Positions 1 through 10,072 of a DNA stretch of 64,000 nt are shown one piece after another (the first letter of the stretch is position 1; each line of letters starts with the position of its first letter). Source of the DNA: Mesorhizobium qingshengii (GTDB taxonomy: Bacteria > Pseudomonadota > Alphaproteobacteria > Rhizobiales > Rhizobiaceae); contig NZ_JAPFQA010000001.1 in NCBI RefSeq assembly GCF_027563465.1, positions 806,001 to 870,000 on the forward strand, written 5' to 3'. The translations under genes were made by a program, and so were the position numbers. The notes below the pieces were generated by a model. The model did not search any database. It was given only the letters and a program-made list of their open reading frames with translations, and was not told the DNA's origin.

Positions 1-79
1 GAAGTCGAAGGAAGGCGAAGCCGCCGACCTCAAGGCGATGGGCGAGCAGGCGACGACCGCGCCGGCCAAGACAAACTGA
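1..79 (+). CDS. C-terminal end of an unidentified protein (5' truncated by the window edge)
   Basis: An open frame enters from the left edge and stops with TGA at 77-79, giving 25 residues. The tail is Lys/Glu/Ala rich (it begins KSKEGEAADL and ends PAKTN), like a hydrophilic C-terminus. Too little is present to name the family. It precedes the ArsR gene by about 140 bases on the same strand, but nothing shows that they are co-transcribed. Confidence 0.45.
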   Translation, partial: KSKEGEAADLKAMGEQATTAPAKTN

Positions 80-221
80 TGCATTGAGCAAGCTGCCCCT
101 CGAACTCGATCCGGGGGCAACGGTTCTTGCCGCGACGACATGCGGCCTACCAATCTCCTCGGCCCGCTGCCCACAAGGGCAGCTTGCCGCATGACCGGTC
201 ATCGTTTATCGCCGATGGACG

Positions 222-569
222 ATGACCGAATCCCTCGTTGAAGCAAGCGGAAGCTGCCGCGCGCCGGAAGGCCCCGCCGTGGACAGCCGCGCTATCGCCG
301 CCCGGCTGGCAGCGCTTTCGCACCCGGCGCGCATCGAAATCCTCAAACATCTGTCGGCCAGCAACTCCTGCTGCTGCCGTGAGGTGGTCGACCGTCTCGA
401 TCTGGCGCAGTCCACCGTTTCCCAGCACCTGAAGATACTGGTCGAAGCCGGACTGGTCCGCTTCGAGCCCGACCGCCAGCGCTCGCGCTACGCGGTCGAC
501 CGCGCCGCGCTTGCCGATGTGTCCGCATCGCTGAGCGCGCTCGTCAATTCCTGCTGCCCCGGCCGCTAA
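222..569 (+). CDS. ArsR-family winged-helix transcriptional repressor, cysteine-rich
   Basis: A 115-residue ArsR/SmtB-type repressor. The winged-helix core spans about residues 25-100 (AALSHPARIEILKHL, then AQSTVSQHLKILVEAGLV as recognition helix). A Cys triplet (NSCCCREV, about residues 49-56) lies near the position of the metal-binding ELCVCDL motif of ArsR proteins. Further Cys residues sit near both termini (SGSC and NSCCPGR). Family knowledge says such proteins leave DNA when soft metals, metalloids or oxidants bind their thiols. The gene ends 20 bases before the Atm1-type exporter on the same strand, so that transporter is the likely target. The effector is inferred, not shown. Confidence 0.85.
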   Translation: MTESLVEASGSCRAPEGPAVDSRAIAARLAALSHPARIEILKHLSASNSCCCREVVDRLDLAQSTVSQHLKILVEAGLVRFEPDRQRSRYAVDRAALADVSASLSALVNSCCPGR

Positions 570-589
570 AAGACAAGAAGGTACAGAAA

Positions 590-2470
<1,881 letters not shown>

Positions 2471-2506
2471 AGGCTCAGCCTGGCAAAACTGGTTTTTCCG
2501 CTTGAC

Positions 2507-2522
2507 CTCAACTTAAGTTGAG
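2507..2522 (+). promoter_or_regulatory. SoxR/MerR-type operator and promoter
   Basis: CTCAACTTAAGTTGAG is a perfect 16-base palindrome about 60 bases upstream of the monooxygenase-like gene. TTGACC (2502-2507) abuts it as a -35 element, and a weak TGTAGG-like -10 follows at about 2526, a spacing of about 18-19 bases. A dyad filling an over-long spacer is the hallmark of MerR-family promoters, and the sequence resembles the SoxR consensus CCTCAAGTTAACTTGAGG. No MerR or SoxR gene lies in this window, so the regulator would act in trans. Confidence 0.55.
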
Positions 2523-2580
2523 ATTGTAGGCCGTACTTGGAGCCCGGCAAGAAGCGTCGTTCAAGAACGGAACAATCGAT

Positions 2581-2928
2581 ATGAGCAAGACAGATCAGAA
2601 TGTTGATGGCGGCAGCGTGTTCAGGGTGGACAAGTTCGTCGTCCCCGCCGCCGCCCGCGAAGAGATACTCGCCAAGGTCAGGGCAACGCATGAATTGCTG
2701 CGCGTGCAGCAAGGGTTCGTGCAGGATTTCCTGCTCGAGCAGTTCTCTGGCCCGGGCGAGTTCAACCTTGTGACGATCGTCGAATGGGAAAGCCAGGCGG
2801 TCGTCGACAAGGTGGTGCCGATCGTCAAGGCCGCGCACGAGCGCGTTGCCTTCAACCCGCAGGAGACGATCGCCCGGCTCGGGGTGCGAGCCGACATCGC
2901 CAACTATCAGCGGATTCCGGGGCTCTAA
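2581..2928 (+). CDS. Antibiotic biosynthesis monooxygenase (ABM) domain protein
   Basis: A 115-residue single-domain protein of the ferredoxin-like ABM/dimeric alpha-beta barrel superfamily. Features include an N-terminal strand FRVDKFVVP, a helix with the LLRVQQGFVQDFLLEQ pattern, and an IVEWES strand. Relatives include small quinone- or heme-acting monooxygenases, but no catalytic residue can be assigned here. The promoter region carries a SoxR/MerR-like palindrome, which would fit a role under redox or quinone stress. The gene converges with and overlaps the end of a decayed SMP-30 gene. Confidence 0.75.
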   Translation: MSKTDQNVDGGSVFRVDKFVVPAAAREEILAKVRATHELLRVQQGFVQDFLLEQFSGPGEFNLVTIVEWESQAVVDKVVPIVKAAHERVAFNPQETIARLGVRADIANYQRIPGL

Positions 2929-3307
2929 CCAGGCCAGCCGGCACCAGGTGCCGGCGCGTCTGTGCTGAGCACCTGGCCGGTGCGCGCGTCGCTGATCATA
3001 TGCTCGAAGCCACGCCATTCGGCGGCGACGATGAACAGCGTTTGCCTGTCGGCGCCGCCCAGCATGCAGGCAAAGCAGCCGCGATCGACATTGATCGTCT
3101 GCAGCACCTCACCGCCTTCACGCACCCTCACGCAGTGCTTGTTGGGCACATCCGCATACCAGGCTGCGCCCTCGGCATCGAGGCAGATGCCGTCAGGAAA
3201 GCCGTCGAGGTCGGCCCAGACCCGCCGGCGAGACTGCCGTCGGCGGCGATGTCGAAGGCGAGGCCGGCAGTAACGAGACGCGGCGGAGTGGCCGATTGTG
3301 TCTGCAT
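2925..3307 (-). pseudogene. SMP-30/gluconolactonase-like gene remnant with internal deletion and frameshift
   Basis: On the minus strand an AAGGAG ribosome binding site (3317-3322) precedes ATG at 3307-3305, then MQTQSATPPRLVTAGLAF, which looks like the N-terminus of an SMP-30/gluconolactonase protein. The next residues are DIAADGSLAG, which in the family lie well over 100 residues further on. A frame change follows, and the second frame reads VWADLDGFPDGICLDAEG, AWYADVPNKHC and GGEVLQ, ending in GAGWPG and TAG at 2925. The central propeller blades, including most metal ligands, are missing, so the product cannot be a working lactonase. Confidence 0.8.
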
Positions 3308-3655
3308 TTACGGGAACTCCTTGTTGCGCGCGTCACGGTGGCCGAAAGTCCACGAAAGACGCTGTCTCACCAAGGACGGACGAGGGGTCTTCGTTCCGAC
3401 AGCCGCTTTTGTGCTTTTCGCTCAGGAAGAAATTACTATTGGCAAGGTGTTGGCCAGCATGACGTTGGCTTGTTCGTTGTCGTCGGCAAGTCGCGGGTCC
3501 CGCGGGTCGTGACCGTACCGCCAATATCGCACGTGCCGCTGCACATCACTGCTCTTGCCAGTTGCGGCCAATGCGGCTTTGCCCATTGTTGCGTTGCGGC
3601 GAAGGGGGCTTTGGGCTATTGAGGCCGGACTTGAAACGGAGCCCGCCCCAGCCCG
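3308..3655. other. Intergenic stretch without a recognisable gene
   Basis: About 350 bases between the SMP-30 remnant and psd. Short open frames exist on both strands but none has a recognisable sequence or a good start. It presumably holds the psd promoter and decayed sequence upstream of the pseudogene. I see no convincing hairpin or repeat. Confidence 0.5.
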
Positions 3656-4354
3656 ATGAGCCTTGTCGATACGGTCAAGAACGCATTCGTACCGATCCAT
3701 CGCGAAGGCTATCCCTTCATCGCGGCCTTTGGCGCGGCAACGCTTTTCCTCGGCTATTTCTCCTCGATCCTGTTCTGGGTCGGCCTGATCCTGACGGCCT
3801 GGTGCGTCTATTTCTTCCGTGATCCAGAGAGGGTCACCCCGGTCGACGACCGCCTGGTGGTCAGCCCCGCCGATGGCATCATCTCGGCGGTCGGACCGGC
3901 CGTGCCGCCGCGCGAACTCGGCCTCGGCAATGTCGAGATGACCCGCATCTCGGTGTTCATGAACGTCTTTTCCTGCCATGTGAACCGCGCCCCGGTGCGC
4001 GGCCGCATCGCCAAGATCGAGCATCGGCCGGGAAAGTTCCTCAATGCCGAACTCGACAAGGCGAGCACCGAGAACGAGCGCAACGGCCTGGTCATCGAGA
4101 GCCCCAACGGCACGGTCGCGGCGGTCCAGATCGCCGGCCTGGTGGCGCGCCGCATCGTCTGCTGGGCAGAGGCCGGCGGCACGATCGCCATCGGCGAGCG
4201 TTTCGGCCTGATCCGCTTCGGCTCGCGTGTCGACGTGTTCCTGCCCCTGGCCGCCACGCCGCGCGTGGCCGTTGGCCAGACGTCCGTTGGCGGTGAAACC
4301 GTGCTGGCCGAATTCGGCGGTGTCGCCGGCACCCCCCTCGTGCGGATTTCTTGA
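3656..4354 (+). CDS. psd: Phosphatidylserine decarboxylase proenzyme, short form
   Basis: A 232-residue pyruvoyl enzyme converting phosphatidylserine to phosphatidylethanolamine at the inner membrane. It has an N-terminal hydrophobic stretch (about 20-55), a PADG motif ([11 protein letters not shown]), the conserved [14 protein letters not shown] segment, and the self-cleavage site RFGSR. Cleavage between Gly189 and Ser190 would yield beta and alpha chains with a pyruvoyl group on Ser190. The FGSR form and the length are those of the short bacterial/archaeal-type Psd. It is followed after 3 bases by pssA, which makes its substrate, so the two form an operon for phosphatidylethanolamine synthesis. 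Confidence 0.95.
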   Translation: MSLVDTVKNAFVPIHREGYPFIAAFGAATLFLGYFSSILFWVGLILTAWCVYFFRDPERVTPVDDRLVVSPADGIISAVGPAVPPRELGLGNVEMTRISVFMNVFSCHVNRAPVRGRIAKIEHRPGKFLNAELDKASTENERNGLVIESPNGTVAAVQIAGLVARRIVCWAEAGGTIAIGERFGLIRFGSRVDVFLPLAATPRVAVGQTSVGGETVLAEFGGVAGTPLVRIS

Positions 4355-4357
4355 GCC

Positions 4358-5176
4358 GTGGGCACGCAATACAAGAAGTTCGAGGCCCATGCCAGCGGCG
4401 GTCCGCGCATCCGCGAGATCCCGATGCGCATGGTGTTGCCCAATCTCGTCACCGTGCTTGCCATCTGCGCCGGCCTGTCCGGCATCCGCTTCGGCTTCGA
4501 AGGCCGCTTCGAGCCGGCGGTGGTGATGGTGCTGCTGGCTGCCTTCCTCGATGGCATTGACGGCCGCCTAGCGCGGATGCTGAAAGCGACCTCCAAATTC
4601 GGCGCCCAGATGGATTCGCTGGCCGACATTGTCAATTTCGGCGTTGCGCCAGCTCTGGTGCTCTATGCCTTCCTGCTCGACCGCGCCGGCTCGCCGGGCT
4701 GGATCGCGGCGCTTTTGTTTGCGATCGCGTGCGGGTTGCGCCTTGCCCGTTTCAACGTTCTCGACGACGAGAAGGCCGATCGCCCCCTATGGCAGTCCGA
4801 ATATTTCGTCGGGGTGCCGGCGCCGGCGGGCGCCGTGCTGGTGATGCTGCCGCTCTATCTCTATTTCCTGCGCACCGGGCTGGAGCCCAGTCGTCCAGCG
4901 GCCTTCGTCGCCACCGGCTTCACCATCCTGGTCGCTTTCCTGCTGGTCAGCCGGCTGCCGGTCTATTCCGGCAAGAGCCTGAGAATCCCGGGCGACAGGG
5001 TGTTGCCGATCATCCTTGGTGTCGTGCTCTACATCCTGCTTCTGATGACCTATCCCTGGTACACGCTGACCGCATCGGTCGCCGGCTACCTGATCTTCCT
5101 GCCGTTCAGCGTGCGCGCCTATTCGAAGCGCGCCAAGCTGGAGGGCGAGAAGGTCCCGCCTTCGGACATAGGTTAG
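4358..5176 (+). CDS. pssA: CDP-diacylglycerol-serine O-phosphatidyltransferase
   Basis: A 272-residue membrane enzyme that makes phosphatidylserine from CDP-diacylglycerol and serine. The CDP-alcohol phosphatidyltransferase motif DG-x2-AR-x8-G-x3-D-x3-D is complete (Asp68, Gly69, Ala72, Arg73, Gly82, Asp86, Asp90), in the second of several hydrophobic segments. GTG at 4358 is taken as start because it lies 3 bases after the psd stop; the first in-frame ATG (residue 23) would remove the cytoplasmic N-terminus. Paired with psd it supplies phosphatidylethanolamine. Transcription converges with the aas-like gene, with 27 bases between them. Confidence 0.95.
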   Translation: MGTQYKKFEAHASGGPRIREIPMRMVLPNLVTVLAICAGLSGIRFGFEGRFEPAVVMVLLAAFLDGIDGRLARMLKATSKFGAQMDSLADIVNFGVAPALVLYAFLLDRAGSPGWIAALLFAIACGLRLARFNVLDDEKADRPLWQSEYFVGVPAPAGAVLVMLPLYLYFLRTGLEPSRPAAFVATGFTILVAFLLVSRLPVYSGKSLRIPGDRVLPIILGVVLYILLLMTYPWYTLTASVAGYLIFLPFSVRAYSKRAKLEGEKVPPSDIG

Positions 5177-5203
5177 AAGATTCGCCGAAGTCCTTGATCT
5201 GAC

Positions 5204-7426
5204 TTAGGCCGCCGCGCTCAGCCCCAGCCTGTCGATCGCTAGCTTGCGGGCCGAGACATAGTCGGTCTTGCCGGACCCCAGCACCGGGATTTCCTCCACC
5301 TTGATGATGTCGTTCGGCACCATCAGCTCGGCGGCACCCGCCTGTTTGCCGAACTTGCGCAGCTCGTCAGGATTGGCATCGCCGGCGGTGGTGACCAGCA
5401 CGATGCGCTCGCCGCGCCTCTTGTCCGGCACCGCCACCGCCGCATGGCGCTCCTCCGGCCACAGCGACTGTACCAGAATCTCGACCGCACCCAGCGACAC
5501 CATCTCGCCAGCGATCTTGGCGAAGCGTTTGGCGCGGCCGCGAATGGTGATGAAGCCTTCGCGGTCGACGGCGACGATGTCGCCGGTGTCAAGCCAGCCG
5601 GTCAATGGCTGCAGCTCACCGGCGCGGTTCGCGGTCATGTAACCCATCATCAGGTTGGGTCCGTCGAGCCACAATTGGCCGGCGTCGCTGATGCCTTCGA
5701 CCGGCTCCAGCTTCATGCGCATCGCCGGCAACAGCCGCCCGACCGTACCGTCGCGGCCATGGATCGCGGTGTTGACGGCAACCACGGGGGCGGCCTCGGT
5801 CAGCCCGAAACCTTCGACGATCTCGGCCTGGAAACGCTCGTGATAGACGCGGCGGGTTTCCGGCTTCACCGCCTCGGCGCCGGCGACGATGAAGCGCAGG
5901 CTGGAAAAGTCGCCGTCCTTGGCGGTGCGCGCGTAGTTGGCGAGGAAGGTGTCGGTGCCGAACATGATGGTCGGTTTCACCTTGCGCGCGATCTCGGGGA
6001 TGATCTTGTAGTGCAGCGGCGAAGGGTAGAGGAACAGTTTTACGCCGGTGACCAAAGGCAGGATGGTGCCACCCGTCATGCCGAAAGAGTGGAAAACCGG
6101 CAGCACGTTGAGCAGGATGTCGGACGGCGAGATGGTGATGCGGGCCTCGGCCTGCATGGCGTTCGCGAGCAGGTTCCTGTGCGACAGCACCACCGCTTTC
6201 GGCGTGCCTTCTGACCCGGATGTGAACAGGATCAGCGCTGGCTTGGCCGCATCCTGCCGCTGCAGCGGCCAGCGCCACAGCAAAGCGGCTGCAAGCTTCT
6301 CCAGCGCGGTGACGCTTTTGCGCACATCCTCCAGCCATAGGAACTTGGCGCCACCCGTTTCGGCCGCCGCAACGATATCGGCGAGGCCTGCCTTCTCGAC
6401 GAAGGCGCGGGAGGAGATGACGGTACGGATCATCGTCGTGCGCACGGCGGCGGTGACGCTGGCCGGCCCGGCCGTATAGTTGATCATCGCCGCCAGCCGG
6501 CCTGTCGACAGAAGGCCGGTAAGCGACAGTACGACGCCGTTGGCGTTGGGCAGCATCAGCCCGACTGCTTCGCCCGGCGCCGTGACCGCCGCGAAGCGTT
6601 TGCCCAGGACCCGCGCGCCGATGAACATCTTGCGGTAGCTCAGCGCGCCCGAGATGACGTCCTCGATGATGTGATGCGAGGCGCCCACGCGGTCGGCGGC
6701 ATCGCGCATGGCCAGAAACAGGCCACGATCGAGGTCGGTGCCGAAAAGCCGGGCTTCGGCGATACGGTCGAACAGCGCATTGGTGTTCGAAGTCTGGTCC
6801 GGGTTGCGCGCCACCAGTTCGGCGATGGTCATTGGCTCAAGCACGCTGATCGACAACCGCGGAAACCAATGCCGCGGTGCCTTGTCCGCCGGCGTCAGCG
6901 AAACCGGCAGGCCGCGCGCACCGGCGACGAAGATCGGCACGATGCGGGCGTCGGCCTGCATGGCGATGCGGGTGACCGCGCGAAATAGCCGGAATGTCTT
7001 GACGTCAGGCTCGACTGCGTCCGGCAGGTAGACGGCGAGCCGGCCCTTGCCCTTCAGTACCCGCACCAGCCGGCGGCTGACGAAGACATGTTCGGCATTG
7101 AAGACGATGGTGCGGCCAAGCTCGCGCCAGGGTTCGAGCCAAGGCGACCGCGCCGAGACCTCGTCGAGGATATGCAGCGTGTCGTCCGGCAGCAGCGACA
7201 GCATCAGCGCCGGCTCGAAGCGCGATTGATGCGAGATGACATAGATGATCGGGACCTGCGCCTTGCGGGCGATCCTGATGCGGTCGTCGGCGATCCGGTA
7301 GGCGAGCTTGAACGGCACGTAGAGCAGCGCCTGGGTGAAGCGCAGGCCAAGGCGGAATTTCTCGACCACGCCGATCAGCAGCCAGGCCAAAACAAGACCC
7401 GCGAGCAGCGCCAGTGTCAGGATCAT
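5204..7426 (-). CDS. aas: Bifunctional acyltransferase / acyl-ACP synthetase (Aas-like)
   Basis: A 740-residue two-domain protein. Residues 1-20 are a membrane anchor. About 35-230 form a PlsC-type acyltransferase domain (SHQSRFEP at 65-72). About 250-735 form an AMP-binding domain with the loop FTSGSEGTPKAVVLSH, then VEGFGLTEAAPV and DTGDI. Aas in E. coli reacylates lysophosphatidylethanolamine using ACP-bound fatty acid that it activates itself. Here the HX4D acyltransferase motif reads HQSRFE (His66...Glu71), so transferase activity may be altered while the synthetase half looks intact. It lies convergent to the psd-pssA operon, which makes the relevant phospholipid. Confidence 0.85.
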   Translation of the reverse strand: MILTLALLAGLVLAWLLIGVVEKFRLGLRFTQALLYVPFKLAYRIADDRIRIARKAQVPIIYVISHQSRFEPALMLSLLPDDTLHILDEVSARSPWLEPWRELGRTIVFNAEHVFVSRRLVRVLKGKGRLAVYLPDAVEPDVKTFRLFRAVTRIAMQADARIVPIFVAGARGLPVSLTPADKAPRHWFPRLSISVLEPMTIAELVARNPDQTSNTNALFDRIAEARLFGTDLDRGLFLAMRDAADRVGASHHIIEDVISGALSYRKMFIGARVLGKRFAAVTAPGEAVGLMLPNANGVVLSLTGLLSTGRLAAMINYTAGPASVTAAVRTTMIRTVISSRAFVEKAGLADIVAAAETGGAKFLWLEDVRKSVTALEKLAAALLWRWPLQRQDAAKPALILFTSGSEGTPKAVVLSHRNLLANAMQAEARITISPSDILLNVLPVFHSFGMTGGTILPLVTGVKLFLYPSPLHYKIIPEIARKVKPTIMFGTDTFLANYARTAKDGDFSSLRFIVAGAEAVKPETRRVYHERFQAEIVEGFGLTEAAPVVAVNTAIHGRDGTVGRLLPAMRMKLEPVEGISDAGQLWLDGPNLMMGYMTANRAGELQPLTGWLDTGDIVAVDREGFITIRGRAKRFAKIAGEMVSLGAVEILVQSLWPEERHAAVAVPDKRRGERIVLVTTAGDANPDELRKFGKQAGAAELMVPNDIIKVEEIPVLGSGKTDYVSARKLAIDRLGLSAAA

Positions 7427-7556
7427 GCCGCATCTCTCCCAACGATCTTAGCATCACGGCTCTTTCACGGCCGCTTCGGCCAGAACCTAGACGATGTGGG
7501 AGCAAGGTCAATGCGGAGCTTTTCCTTCTCCGCGAGGGGAGGAGGAAAACCGCGGC

Positions 7557-7964
7557 TCACGCCGCCTTCAACCGCCCGCTGATAAAACGAAACTCCTGTG
7601 TCTTGCCGCCATAGCCGTAGGCTGCGGCCGGCACTTCATGCACGAAGGCATAGCTCTCCTCGTGCGCGCTGCCCAGCAGGCGGCCGAAGGCGGCGAAGAT
7701 CTCCTTGAGATAGGCCTCCAGTTCGAGCTTGGTGTTGGTACCGTCGACCACCTTGATGTCCAGCCAGAATGTATTGGTCCCGTGCTCGGCCAGCGACCTG
7801 CCGCCGGCGAACCAATGCTGTGGATCGATGTAGGATATGGCAACCGCGGTGATCGTCGGATCCTTGCGCAGTTGCGTGGCGGTGATCTTGGTCAGGTCTC
7901 TGGCAATCCTGGCGGATAGCGCCGCGTCGGGCTTGCCGGTGACATTGACGTTGATGATGGGCAT
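7557..7964 (-). CDS. Tautomerase-superfamily protein
   Basis: A 135-residue protein beginning MPIINVNVTG. After Met removal the N-terminal Pro would be the catalytic base of the tautomerase (4-oxalocrotonate tautomerase/MIF) superfamily. At this length it is a long-chain member, about twice the 62-residue monomer, and includes a FWLDIKVVDGTNT segment. Substrate cannot be told. The gene is divergent from a LysR regulator across a 113-base interval containing a perfect palindrome, so it is the probable regulated target. Confidence 0.8.
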   Translation of the reverse strand: MPIINVNVTGKPDAALSARIARDLTKITATQLRKDPTITAVAISYIDPQHWFAGGRSLAEHGTNTFWLDIKVVDGTNTKLELEAYLKEIFAAFGRLLGSAHEESYAFVHEVPAAAYGYGGKTQEFRFISGRLKAA

Positions 7965-8036
7965 TTTTCTTCTCCTTGGCTCGAGCGGCGTCCGATGGCC
8001 GGCGGGAGAACCATGTCATCATCAAACGGTCAGGAA

Positions 8037-8076
8037 AATCGAATTGTTTTAAACCAAAGATTCGATAATATCGAAT
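8037..8076 (+). promoter_or_regulatory. LysR-type operator between tautomerase and LysR genes
   Basis: ATTCGATAATATCGAAT (8060-8076) is a perfect 17-base palindrome with 8-base arms ending 1 base before the ATG of the LysR gene. A half-copy, AATCGAATT, lies at about 8037-8045. A T-N11-A core within a dyad in a divergent intergenic region is the standard LysR-type arrangement. The palindrome occupies the place of the ribosome binding site, so binding there could repress the regulator's own translation or transcription start. Confidence 0.65.
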
Positions 8077-8077
8077 T

Positions 8078-8941
8078 ATGGAGACGCTTGATCCCGACCT
8101 GCTCAGGACCTTCCTCGCTTTCGTCGACGGCGGCTCGCTCGCGCGGGCGGCATCGAGCGTCGGCCGTTCTCCCTCGGCGGTGACCGCACAGATGCAGCGG
8201 CTCGAGGAGATCGTCGGCGAGCCGCTTCTGGCGCCGCAAGGCAGGGGACGCGGCCTGACGCCCGCCGGCGAGGACCTTGTCGGTCATGCCAGGCGTATCC
8301 TGGCGGCGCATCGCGAGGCGTGGCTGGCCATGAAGGGTGCGCGGGCTGCGGGGCGCGTCGCCATCGGCACGACGCAGGACTTCGCCGACAGTGGCTTGCC
8401 CGACCTGTTGCGCGCCTTCGCCGTCAGTCATCCCCGCGTCGGGATCGAATTGCGTGTCGGCCGCTCCACCGAGCTGGCACAGGCACTGCGGTCTGGCAGC
8501 CTCGATCTGGCGATCGTCATGCGCCAGGCCGCGATGCCGGACGAAATCGGCATCCTGCGCGAGCCGATGATATGGCTGTGTTCACAAAAGGGCCTTGCCT
8601 CGCGGCAGGAAGAATTGCCGCTGGCGCTGCTCGATCCATATTGCGGCTTTCGCGAAGCGGCGATCGCCGCGCTCGATGCGGCCGGTCGCCGCTACCGTAT
8701 CGCTGCCGGCAGCGCCAGCCTGGCCGGCCTGCGCACAGCCGTGAATGCCGGTGTTGCGCTGACGCTGCGCACGGCGCGCTTTGCCCATTCCGGCATTGTC
8801 GAGGCCCCGCGCGAGCTTGGCCTGCCACAGGTCCCGACGGCTGAGTTCGCCATTCGGCTGCGCGCTGGTGCCGGGGGTCCCGCCCGCGATCTGGCGGCAC
8901 TGCTCAGCGGCGACCTGGCTCTGCCTGGGCTCCGTGGTTGA
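8078..8941 (+). CDS. LysR-family transcriptional regulator
   Basis: A 287-residue LysR-type regulator. The N-terminal helix-turn-helix is at about 7-65 (LLRTFLAFVDGGSLARAAS, then SAVTAQMQRLEE). The effector-binding domain follows from about 90 (VAIGTTQDFADSGLPDLLRAF). It is divergent from the tautomerase gene and shares its operator region. No Shine-Dalgarno sequence is visible before ATG 8078, where a palindrome sits instead, but the start matches the usual LysR N-terminus. Likely role: local activator and autoregulator. The inducer is unknown. Confidence 0.9.
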   Translation: METLDPDLLRTFLAFVDGGSLARAASSVGRSPSAVTAQMQRLEEIVGEPLLAPQGRGRGLTPAGEDLVGHARRILAAHREAWLAMKGARAAGRVAIGTTQDFADSGLPDLLRAFAVSHPRVGIELRVGRSTELAQALRSGSLDLAIVMRQAAMPDEIGILREPMIWLCSQKGLASRQEELPLALLDPYCGFREAAIAALDAAGRRYRIAAGSASLAGLRTAVNAGVALTLRTARFAHSGIVEAPRELGLPQVPTAEFAIRLRAGAGGPARDLAALLSGDLALPGLRG

Positions 8942-8982
8942 ACCGGTGCAAGGTCCGGTCGTGCGGCGGGATCCATCGGCAA

Positions 8983-9009
8983 AGAAAAAGCCGACCTTGC
9001 GGTCGGCTT
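8983..9009 (-). terminator. Rho-independent terminator (minus strand)
   Basis: AAGCCGACC (8988-8996) and GGTCGGCTT (9001-9009) form a stem with a 4-base loop. On the minus strand the stem is followed by TTTTTC. It lies about 100 bases after the stop of the minus-strand EamA gene and would also separate it from the convergent LysR gene. Confidence 0.75.
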
Positions 9010-9106
9010 GAAAGTAGGACGGGCCGAGGGGTTTGGGGGGACTTGGGGTGGCCCGTCGCATCGATAATGCCTGACCCCGATGATGGTTCCGTGACCGAGC
9101 CATTTT

Positions 9107-10012
9107 TTAAGAGATATTTGACGCCATGCGTTGCGAGCGGGCCGCCAGCCAGTCGCGGCCGGCATGGGCAAACACGGCGGCAAGAACAATGGCGCCGCCG
9201 ATCATGCTGGCCGCCGGCGCAATCTCGCCCAGAAACAGGAAGGCAAACAGAATCGCAAACGGCACTTCGGCCGAGCCGAGCAGGCCGGATTCGGCCGCCG
9301 GGATAAGTCGCGCGCCTTCCGTCCACAGGATCGAGGACAGCGCGAAGGACGCGCCGAAGGTGACGAGCAGAACGGCATCCCTTGGCGAAACCGCCAGCGG
9401 ATCGGTGACGAACCAGCCGAGCACGAACAGTAGGAAGGCCGACACCGCACCGGCCCACACCACGGGCGTGTCGCGGAAAGCGCGCACCATGATCATGTAG
9501 AGGCCGCTGCCGATGGTCATCAGCAGCGCCAGCCCGTCGCCGAACAGATTGCCGGCGCCGAAGCCGGACCAGACCATGATCGCCACGCCGCACAGCGACA
9601 CGGCGGCCGCGACCATCGTCTGCAGACGGAAGGGTTCACGTGTCAGGACCCAGGCCAGCAGCGCGGTGACGAAAGGCGCGGTGGCGTAGATGATCGCGAC
9701 ATTGGCGACGAAGGTGAACTTGAACGCGGAGATGAAGGCAATGCTGGCCAGCGCGCCCTCTACCGCCAGCAGCCAGCCGCGCCAGCCAAGCCGCAGGCTC
9801 TCGCGCCCGCCGGAGCGGCGGCGTCGCCACAGCACGTAGAGGCTGATCAGGATCGAGCCGACAAAGCCGCGCCAGCAGATGATGGTGAGCGGGTCGGCAT
9901 GGATTGATTTGGTCAGCACGCCAGTCAGGCCGAACACAGCCGCCGATGAGGACACCAGGATGATACCGAGCGTGCGTTCTGCGGTTTCGGTGGTGGCTGC
10001 GATGTCAGTCAT
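9107..10012 (-). CDS. EamA/DMT-family transporter
   Basis: A 301-residue polytopic membrane protein of the drug/metabolite transporter superfamily with about ten hydrophobic segments in two EamA repeats (about 17-145 and 160-290). Internal cues are GLTGVLTKSIHADPLTIICWRG at the start and YATAPFVTALLAWVLTREPF at the end of the first repeat. Members export amino acids, metabolites or drugs; the substrate cannot be read from sequence. A second EamA gene lies 60 bases upstream in the same orientation, and a terminator follows. Confidence 0.85.
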   Translation of the reverse strand: MTDIAATTETAERTLGIILVSSSAAVFGLTGVLTKSIHADPLTIICWRGFVGSILISLYVLWRRRRSGGRESLRLGWRGWLLAVEGALASIAFISAFKFTFVANVAIIYATAPFVTALLAWVLTREPFRLQTMVAAAVSLCGVAIMVWSGFGAGNLFGDGLALLMTIGSGLYMIMVRAFRDTPVVWAGAVSAFLLFVLGWFVTDPLAVSPRDAVLLVTFGASFALSSILWTEGARLIPAAESGLLGSAEVPFAILFAFLFLGEIAPAASMIGGAIVLAAVFAHAGRDWLAARSQRMASNIS

Positions 10013-10072
10013 ACAGCCAGCCTACGCCGCTCGGTCCTGACATCGTAGTGTCAGCAGTGATGGCCGTGCGCA

